From positions 33,927,501 to 33,991,500 of the forward strand of contig JASXTE010000005.1 in assembly GCA_030280995.1 (NCBI GenBank): a DNA stretch of 64,000 nucleotides, given 5' to 3'. The notes beneath the pieces were generated by a model, which ran no database searches, was not told where the DNA came from, and worked only from the letters and a program-made list of their open reading frames with translations. Origin of the DNA: Hemileia vastatrix (lineage: Eukaryota > Basidiomycota > Pucciniomycetes > Pucciniales > Zaghouaniaceae). Each line of letters opens with the position of its first letter. The stretch's first letter is position 1. Positions 57,041 through 64,000 of the stretch are shown here, one piece after another. The position numbers and the translations under genes were made by a program.

Positions 57041-58511
57041 TCAATCTTCTACATGACGAGTGCCTCTGGGATAGAACCTCTTCACCTGGTCTGCAGCCAC
57101 TCTCTTTTTCAAGACTGCACCTTACAACTCTTCCAAAACATAAGAACCTCCAGACGCCTGAGATCTGACTCTGTAAGGTCCATTCCATCTGTCAGAAAAC
57201 ATTTTCCTCCACTGACTCTCCAAACTTCTATTATACACCAAAACCAAACAACCAGGTTTCAAGGGATTCCTGAGTCTATGAGCCAACTTCTTGTCCCAGT
57301 ACCTACCTGATTTATTCCTAATCTTCATTATTCTAGAGTATGCCTTCTCTTGACATTCCTCTCTACATTCCAACGGTTGCATCCTGGCACAGAGCAATTC
57401 TTCTGTTGAGTGCACCTCATCCCAATCAATTCCAAGATAAGAGACAGCCTCTAAGTCTACTGGTAGAACCGCTTTTTGACCAAAAATTGACTCATAAGGA
57501 GAATAGCCAGTTGTCCTCTTCACAGTGACTCTATCAGCAAATAACACCAAGGGTAAATAATGCTTCCACTTTTCAGCACTATCTCCGCACATCTTCACCA
57601 AAGCATTCTTGATAACTTTATGGCCTCTTTCAACCATGCCTTCAGCTTTAGGATAATATGGTGTTGCCACTCTAACTTTAGAACAAATACTAGCCACAGC
57701 TTTTTTAAATTCGGCACCAAACTCTGGCCCACCATCAACAGTCACCAATTTCATCAACCCATACCTATAAATCCACTCCTTCATCAAAAACTCTTCCACA
57801 TTCTTGGCAGTCAAATTTACTAGAGGCACTGCCTCAACCCAACCAGACAAATCATCCCTGGCAACAATCAAGTATTTATACCTGCCCTCTTTAATATGCA
57901 CAGCATCCAGACTGACCCTTCCAAAAACAGTTGTTTCACCAGTAGCACGGCCGACCTCTTTAGGTTTCAAGTGACTTCTTCTTTGACATTCTTCACAAGA
58001 TTGAACCCAAACCTGCACAGCCAACTTCATACCTGGCCACCAAAATCTGTCAGCTACTCTTCTATAAGTCTCCCCAAAGCCTCTATGACCAAGGTCTTCA
58101 TGCAAAGACTTCAAAACCAATTCTTGACCCTTCTTCTGAGTCACCACCACTTGAGGATTAGGATGACTTCTCATCATCAACCTTCTTCCTGACACATAAA
58201 ATCCAGGACTTATCTTCTTGATTGCCAACCAAGAATCATCATCACAACTATCTGGCCTCTCCAAGGTCAACAGATATTCCACCAAAATAAAAAAAAACCC
58301 AGAATGACCCCAGGTCTCATCTTCAAAATCCAACAAAACAACATCCAAGGGTACAATTATGTCATCAAAATCACCAGTGTGAACATGAGCCAATTGAGCA
58401 GCCCAACCAGGACACCAATCCTTAAATTTTGGCACGTCCTTCTCTTTCCACTGAACCTTGTGAGAATCCAGTTCACTAACAAAAACACCCTTTTTCAAAT
58501 TTGAGCTGTCC
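57041..58511 (-). pseudogene. Element E (gypsy) integrase, nearly open
   Basis: Minus-strand frame open from the junction at 58511 down to a TAA at 57122-57124, then open again (KKRVAADQVKRFYPRG) to a TGA at 57041-57043: about 485 residues with one stop. Zinc module: LHEDLGHRG, then SCEECQRR. Catalytic core: SLDAVHI, TVDGGPEFG, then VERGHK about 34 residues later (DDE). The C-terminal module contains WNGPYRV (GPY motif) and a short basic end. No chromodomain follows, so E is a different gypsy lineage from B-D. The N-terminal side, RT and RNase H are cut off by element D at 58512. The frame start is therefore artificial. Confidence 0.92.
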
Positions 58512-59285
58512 TGTCAGACGCCACGTGACACTCAAGGCAAAAGCAGCTCATTAAATCAATAATATCGAGTCCTAAATCTATACTCGAAGCGCAGAAAGCA
58601 ATTCTCCATAGCAACTGCGATTTTCCTTTGTGTACTTACTATTTAACTGCGCTAGCCTAAACTCTAAATCTAAATTAGTCAATCTCCCAATAGGGTGCCT
58701 TAGTCCTTTTCAATAAGCAACGCACAGCGCTAGGTTCAACGAAATAGTACAGTAGTAGTTTTTCATTAAAGTTTTGTTAATTAATTAAAAAGGGGTAAAT
58801 TGAGCATGGACAGATATTTAGCGAAGAGGGTCTAAGTGTATGTTAGTAATGGTCAATGGAATGGGAATGGTGCGATGGAAGGGAGGTCAATGCGAGGAGG
58901 AACAAAGGATATAAAAGGGGTTGGGTATTTGGTTCGATATTCCTTAGAATTAAATTATAAAATTGTATTTACATTAATAGTGGTAAATCTTTAAAGTTAA
59001 AAACATTGTTATTGTATCTTTCTTTTATTTTCTCAATATTCATTTCTAAATCCTAAATCTTTGATTATTGAGTTTCAACCCTTCGTGAGATTTTAAGAAT
59101 TCCTATTACCTTTGAAACTAGTTTATAATTCTTCTCGAACGAACCTCAAACCTGTAGCTCTTACTTCGAGTGACCTTTGAACCATTTACTCGAATCATTC
59201 CTCTGTGCTTCGAAGAAGTTTCTAAATCCCTCATCTCACTTTGAGGAACATCCTCGACCTTGTGCGTAGGTCATCCGGTGCCAGT
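58512..59285 (+). repeat. 5' LTR of element D
   Basis: 774 bp, TG...CA ends, homologous to the LTRs of C throughout but with internal indels. TATAAAAGG at 58910-58918 is the likely promoter. Confidence 0.88.
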
Positions 59286-59354
59286 ATAATTTAATTCTCC
59301 GTAGTTCTCATTCTTTGCACTACTACGTCCTTTTAGGTGTTTCTAAAATTTTAA

Positions 59355-60542
59355 ATGGCACCTGTTCAATGCACTCCTCCTACGGGCGCTACTACTAGAG
59401 CTCGCGCTAGAGGCAGGCCAACAGCCACAAGGTCTGTTTCCCGCACTCACTCTTTGGAACCACTCGACCTTAGGGAAGGGCAACATTCAGTTCAATCTGT
59501 AGAAGACATCCCACAAGATTTTGAGGATTCTAGTGATGAAGAAGAAGGAGAGGATACAATGCACGAGGCACCATCCGCCCCTGCCAATCACCCTTCTGGC
59601 CAATACTCAGAACCTGGACCATCTAACTCTCTGGAAGATTTCATGAGACTTTTCATGAAAACCCTTTCAAATCCAACGTCTTCAGAGGGATCTAAGTTCA
59701 AAACTCCTTCTATGAAATATCCTGACAAATTTGACGGAGATCACCCCGACAGATTGCGACCCTTCTTGCAAACCTGCAAGCTACTGTTCCATAATGACCC
59801 TCAAACCTTTAACAGCAACCAATCAAAGGTTGTTTACGCTTCTTCATTCCTAGCTGGGAAAGCAGCAAGATGGTTCAAACCTTATCTACTCATGCTTTCT
59901 TTGACAGAAACCCACTTACTTATCAATAATTGGGAAAAGTTCGAAGACCAACTTTTTATGTTGTTTGGGGACCCTAATGAAACGGACAACGCAGAAATTG
60001 AACTTGATTTTCTTCGCATGAGTGATAATGGTAAAGCCTCTGAATATATCTCGAACTTCAGAGCACTTCAAACTCAAGTAGGTTGGAATGATGCTGCCCT
60101 TAAGTATCATTTCAAGAAAGGACTTCCTTCAAGGATTCTGGATCAATTAAATCTTCATGGTCAGAAGATGACTACTTTAACGAATTTAATGGATCAAACC
60201 CTTGAACTTCACAACGTTTATCAAGGAAGACTTCAACATCGTCGATATGCCAACAAATCTCAAGGCCTAAATTTTAAATCGGGACCTTCTTCACACCCAC
60301 GACCAAATCAATCCTCCTTGACTCAATCCAAACCCAATAAGGGAAAGGATAAACCTCGACCAAAAGGCTTGACCCCAGGCAATATCAGCAAAGTACTGGA
60401 TCCTAAAGGGGAACTTAAAGAAGCTGAGAGGAAGAGACGAGCAGATAATGGGTTATGTATGTATTGTGGGGGTAAGCACAAGTTGGAAGACTATGTAAAG
60501 TGGAAGGAAAGAGAAGGTACTAGTTCAAAGTCAAAAAACTAG
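59355..60542 (+). CDS. Element D gag polyprotein, intact
   Basis: 395 codons from ATG 59355 to TAG 60540-60542, the only long intact protein gene in the window. Residues 1-95 are basic, then acidic and disordered (SSDEEEGEDTMHEAPS). The capsid core spans about 96-290 (DRLRPFLQTCKLLFHN, YASSFLAGKAARWFK, NWEKFEDQLFMLFGD, FKKGLPSRILDQLN). A Lys/Pro-rich linker leads to a zinc knuckle at about residues 368-380 (CMYCGGKHKLEDY). The last knuckle cysteine is tyrosine; C still has a cysteine codon there, so RNA binding may be impaired. Gag would assemble cytoplasmic particles. The frame ends right after a slippery A AAA AAC, so most ribosomes would make gag only. Confidence 0.9.
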   Translation: MAPVQCTPPTGATTRARARGRPTATRSVSRTHSLEPLDLREGQHSVQSVEDIPQDFEDSSDEEEGEDTMHEAPSAPANHPSGQYSEPGPSNSLEDFMRLFMKTLSNPTSSEGSKFKTPSMKYPDKFDGDHPDRLRPFLQTCKLLFHNDPQTFNSNQSKVVYASSFLAGKAARWFKPYLLMLSLTETHLLINNWEKFEDQLFMLFGDPNETDNAEIELDFLRMSDNGKASEYISNFRALQTQVGWNDAALKYHFKKGLPSRILDQLNLHGQKMTTLTNLMDQTLELHNVYQGRLQHRRYANKSQGLNFKSGPSSHPRPNQSSLTQSKPNKGKDKPRPKGLTPGNISKVLDPKGELKEAERKRRADNGLCMYCGGKHKLEDYVKWKEREGTSSKSKN

Positions 60543-60576
60543 TAGATATTTTACTTGTGTGCAAAGCAAACTATCT
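60533..60576 (+). promoter_or_regulatory. -1 frameshift signal between gag and pol (element D)
   Basis: A AAA AAC at 60533-60539 in the gag frame, followed by TAG at 60540. The pol frame is the -1 frame, open from 60524. A downstream stem AGATATTTT (60544-60552) and AAACTATCT (60568-60576) pairs at eight of nine positions. In element C the same stem pairs at all nine. Confidence 0.7.
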
Positions 60577-61726
60577 TATCTCTCCCAGTGCACAGAACCT
60601 CCATGTCTTAAGGACTGGAGTTGCCTTAAACTGCTTGAGATTCATTCTTTTTAAGGAGGATATCCCCTTCAGTTGTCTTATAGACTCTGGAGCTTCAATT
60701 TCTTTTGTTAGTTTATCTTTTGCCGAGAAGCTTCAAGTAACATTTACAGATATCGATCGAACTCCAATCTATTTGGTCGAATCAGAGGAACCCAAATATT
60801 GGGTAAGTAAGAAATTTTTATGGGTTTTCAACTTTCCAAACTTTCCCCCCTTTGAGTGGGAATTATCAGTCTTGGACGCCCCAAGGATGGACGATACCAT
60901 TCTTGGCCATGACTTTTTAACGCATTGGAACCCCGAAATTGATTTGACTAAGGGATTGATCACCCCACGATCTAAGTATATTTCTGATTCTTCAATGCAG
61001 GTCAATAGGGAGTTAAACAAACCGCCTGACAACGTCCTGCTAGAGGACAAGTCTCTGCCAGATGACTTGAAAGCATCTGATCCTTCTCTAAATGAGCAAT
61101 TGGATAACCCTTCTAGCTCGATGACTTCACTCAATGAGGATTTAAATTGCCTCGAAGTAATTGAATTCTGCTCTCTCAATACAGGTATCCCCTCGACAGA
61201 TTCTCTCAAAGATGAAGAGGACAACCAAATCAACGTTGAAGCCATTAAATCAACTCTACCGGAAATCTACCACAATTTCCTCAATGTTTTCTCAATCCGT
61301 AAGGCCAATAAGTTACCACCTCAACGACCCTACAATCATCAAATAGAGTTAATAGGCCCAGTACCTCCAGCAGGTCCTGTCTATTCTTTATCGAAGGACA
61401 AATCTCAAGTTCTTCAAGACTACATTGCAGAGAATGTAGCCAAACGTTTCATCAGAGCCAGTAAATCTCCAACCGGCTCCCCTGTCCTCTTTGTAAAAAA
61501 GAAGGACGGTAGTCTTAGGTGGTGTGTTGACTATAGAAAGCTCAACACAGTCACTAAAAAGAATGCATATCCTGTTCCTCCTATGTCATTACTTCTTACC
61601 CTTTTCAATGGTGCTAATTTCTTTTCTAAAATTGATCTTAGAGGCGCTTACAATCTGAGTCGCATTGCAGAAGGTCATGAACCACTGACTGCAATGCGCA
61701 CTAGATTTGGTAGTTTGAATATTTAG
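60540..61726 (+). pseudogene. Element D protease and RT N-terminal part
   Basis: Pol frame in -1 relative to gag, uninterrupted to the TAG at 61724-61726 (about 395 codons). Protease active site D-S-G in SCLIDSGASISFVSLSFAEK (about 60673-60730). The second protease half is VLDAPRMDDTILGHDFL. An acidic linker of about 130 residues follows. RT begins KRFIRASKSPTGSPVLFVKK and DGSLRWCVDYRKLN, then FFSKIDLRGAYNL. The frame ends because one T is missing from a T-run (GGTAGTTTGAATATT, about 61711; C has one more T). The sequence continues one frame over with [14 protein letters not shown]. Confidence 0.9.
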
Positions 61727-62660
61727 TTATGCCTTTTGGATTGTGTAACGCACCTTCAACTTTTCAAACTTTTGTTAATGACATCTTTCAAGATGTTGTT
61801 GAACAATTTGTAGTCGTCTATTTAGATGATATTTTAATATTCTCGAAAACACTAGATGAACATATTCATCATGTTTGACAGGTCCTAAATCGTCTTCGAG
61901 ATCATGGTCTCTACGCCAAGCATAATAAATGCGAATTCCACCTCAAATCAATTGATTTTTTGAGTTTTACGTTGTCCACTGACGGTTTAGTCATGGATGA
62001 CAAAAAAGTCCAGAAAATCCTGGAATGGCCTGAGCCCAAAACCATTAAGTTGCTCCAAGGATTTTTGGGTTTTGCAAACTTCTATAGAAGATTTATTAAA
62101 GATTACTCTAAAACTATTTCCAATCTTACTTCTCTTCTTAGAAAAGACATTCATTTTGTTTTTACTTCTACAGCACAAAAGGAATTCGAAGCACTAAAAA
62201 AGGTGCTCACCACAGCCCCAATTCTTTGACATTTTGATCCTTCTGCTTTGACAATAGTTGAGACAGATGCGAGCTATTATGCTATTGCATGGGTCATCTC
62301 CCAATTAAATCCTGAAACAAATTTGTTTCATCCTGTTGCTTTTGAGTCACACAAACTCATAGCTGCAGAATTAAATTATGAAATTCATGACAAAGAGCTT
62401 TTAGCTATTATCCATTGTCTTAAAAAATGGCGTTCTTTTCTTCTCAGCCTAGATAGTCCTTTTCAAATCTTAAAAGATCATAATGCTTTGAAATACTTCA
62501 TGTCTTCTAAAGTATTAACCAGGCGTCAAGCCAGGTGGGCTGAATTTTTTTCTGAATTTTCATTCTCTATTTCCTATCGCCCAGGAAAAAACTGCATTGT
62601 CCCAGATATCTTGTCACGTCAGGACAACGTTTACCCACAGCGGGGGGACGCATTTGCTGC
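61727..62660 (+). pseudogene. Element D RT C-terminal part and RNase H
   Basis: Frame shifted from the previous part. The catalytic box YLDD is at 61819-61830 in [15 protein letters not shown]. Stops follow at 61877 (TGA where C has CAA) and 62227 (TGA before HFDPSA). Conserved blocks are LVMDDKKVQKILEWPEP, LLQGFLGFANFYRRFI, then RNase H ETDASYYAIAWVIS, HDKELLAIIHCLKKWRS and RPGKNCIVPDILSRQ. The 15 bp absent beside YLDD in element C are present here (VVEQF). Confidence 0.9.
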
Positions 62661-64000
62661 CAAGAACCCAGCAAATGTGCAATCAATCTTCAACAAATCA
62701 ATGTTAACGACTCATCAACTTAATTCAATGACAATTCAATCTTTTCAAAATCCACTATCCAACATCCTCGAAGCTCAGTCGAAGGACGAATATTGTTTAG
62801 GGTTAAAAGAAAAAATACTCTTGAAGCAAGGGGCCAAAATATTTAGTATTGAATCAGGTCTATTAGTCTTCGAAGGTAGAGTAGTAATACCCGACAACAA
62901 TGAGATATAATTATGGATTTTCAACAGTCGACATGATTCTCCATTAGCTGGTCATTTTGGGGTTGATAAAACCTACCAGTTAATAGCAAGGGATTTCTTC
63001 TGGCCAGGTATGACCAGGGAAATCAAGGCCTATATAAATGCTTGTTACGAATGTAATAGGAATAAGGCTCCCCGTCACTGGAAGCATGGGTTGCTTCAAC
63101 CACTTCCTATTCCCTCTAAACCTTGGGAATCTTTATTGATGGATTTCATTTCTCAACTCCCTATTTCTAATGAGTTTGATGCTATATTAGTAATAGTAGA
63201 TAGATTTTCATTAAAACCACTACTACTGCTACAGCAGAAGATTTGTCAAAATTGATTCTAGAATATGTATTTTCTAAACACGGCTTACCAAATGATATTA
63301 TTTCAGATAGAGGCTCATTGTTTGTATCCACATTCTGGACCCAACTGTGTTGACAACTCAATATCACAAGGAACCTCTCCACAGCTTATCACCCTGAAGC
63401 CGATGGTCAAACAGAAAGAGTTAACCAAATCCTCGAACAATATCTTCGAATGTATGTCAGTTAGCAACAAGACGATTGGACCACATGGTTACCATTGGCC
63501 GAATTTGCTTATAATAACTCGACTCATTCTTCGACACGACAATCTCCCTTCGAAACCATTTATGGACAACATCCTCAATTCAATTCAATCCATGTAGGAA
63601 CTAATCATCCTGCGGAACATTATCTTCGAACTATATCACGACTTCAAGAAGAACTTAAAACAAATTTGGAATCAGCGATTCGAAGATACAAGGAACAGGC
63701 CGACAAACATCAACAATCTGCTCCTTCCTTTAAACCAGGCGACAAAGTATGGCTCGACGCACAAAACATTTGAACAACACGAACATCAAAGAAACTGGCT
63801 GAAAAGCGCTTGGGACCATTCGAAATCGACTCTGAAGTCTCTAAAACTGCATTTAGACTCAAGTTACCTCCTAAATGGCAGGCAATTCACCCTGTTTTCC
63901 ATGTATCTCTCCTGGAACTGGCTCGAGAAATATAACCGGGCAGGAACCAACCCCATCCAGAACCGGTCGAAGTAGAAGATCATCTAGAGTGGGAAGTAAG
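62661..64000 (+). pseudogene. Element D integrase, continuing past the window
   Basis: TAA at 62908-62910, then the zinc module SPLAGHFGVDKTY and CYECNRNKAPRH. Core: LMDFISQLP (first D, 63142), then after a 16-bp deletion DIISDRG (second D, 63306) and GQTERVNQ (E, 63413). The deletion at about 63211 removes sequence present in C between two copies of ATTTTC and shifts the frame by one. Further stops: TGA about 63351, TAG about 63463, TGA about 63771. C-terminal blocks PSFKPGDKVWLDAQNI and RLGPFEI are kept. The chromodomain starts at about 63970 and is cut by the window end. Confidence 0.9.

Larger units (their letters stand above)
58512..64000 (+). mobile_element. Gypsy element D (chromovirus), 5' 5.5 kb, youngest copy
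   Basis: Inserted into the pol of minus-strand element E. The LTR starts TGTCAGACGCCACGTG and ends GGTGCCA (59285). Intact gag, -1 frameshift signal, then protease, RT, RNase H, integrase and the first residues of the chromodomain (VEDHLEWEV) at the window end. Collinear with element C at high similarity. It has far fewer lesions, but pol has several stops and two frameshifts. The 3' LTR and the target duplication lie outside the window. Confidence 0.93.

Noticed and set aside
56974..58504. Several plus-strand open frames of 60-98 codons
   Set aside because: All are shadows of the minus-strand integrase of element E.
60769..61245. 158-codon open frame on the minus strand
   Set aside because: Exact shadow of the protease/linker part of element D pol. 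A similar shadow exists in C (15744-16049) for the same reason.
1..64000. tRNA or rRNA genes
   Set aside because: I scanned for cloverleaf-type GGTTCRANNCC boxes and conserved rRNA words on both strands by eye and found none convincing. A covariance-model search would settle it.

Overview
The window looks like a gene-poor, AT-rich, transposon-packed stretch of a filamentous fungus. Short introns of about 60-70 bp with GTAAGT-type donors, chromodomain Ty3/gypsy elements (chromoviruses), PIF/Harbinger transposases and a fungal-type Zn2Cys6 cysteine spacing all point that way. The gag proteins resemble those I associate with rust fungi (Pucciniales), so a rust is my best guess, but this is inference from protein style and not a database result. 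I see no intact host gene, no rRNA or tRNA gene and no CRISPR array. Almost everything readable belongs to mobile elements in different states of decay.

Layout. 1-931: minus-strand gag remnant with a CCHC zinc knuckle. 1348-4363: element A, a truncated gypsy (partial LTR, gag, protease, part of RT), followed by a decayed Harbinger transposase (4850-5540). 6593-33549: a four-level nest. Gypsy element B (802-bp LTRs, TSD CACCC) is split in its integrase by gypsy element C (about 807-bp LTRs, TSD TACCC). The 3' LTR of C is split by a 10,009-bp CACTA-like DNA element (TSD ACA) filled with twelve tandem units of about 607 bp that carry large palindromes. One of those units is split by a 250-bp miniature element with related ends (TSD ATA). 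33950-38640: gypsy remnant F (chromodomain and 3' accessory region) split by a 1493-bp solo LTR with TSD TATTA, plus two miniature elements. 39620-43203: two more miniature elements and a second Harbinger transposase. 45013-51340: a broken spliced gene, a broken SNF2 helicase gene carrying two miniature insertions, and an unidentified minus-strand coding remnant. 51755-58511: minus-strand gypsy element E with a nearly open integrase and two plus-strand accessory genes bearing a cysteine cluster. 58512-64000: gypsy element D, the youngest-looking element, with an intact 395-codon gag, cut by the window end.

How the parts work together. C and D are relatives and share a gag-pol layout in which pol lies in the -1 frame. 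A canonical A AAA AAC slippery heptamer sits directly before the gag stop, followed four bases later by a stem-loop. C, F and E share a second layout: downstream of pol, on the opposite strand, sits an accessory gene with a cysteine cluster and at least one short intron. In C the spacing is exactly that of the fungal Zn2Cys6 family. This antisense accessory gene and the palindrome array inside the giant CACTA-like element are the two most unusual things I found. The miniature elements share ends of the CACYACRCAATAT type, a nearby TGCTAGCA palindrome, 3-bp AT-rich target duplications and blocks of GAACTCA repeats. They are probably moved by the same machinery as the giant element, whose transposase is not in this window.
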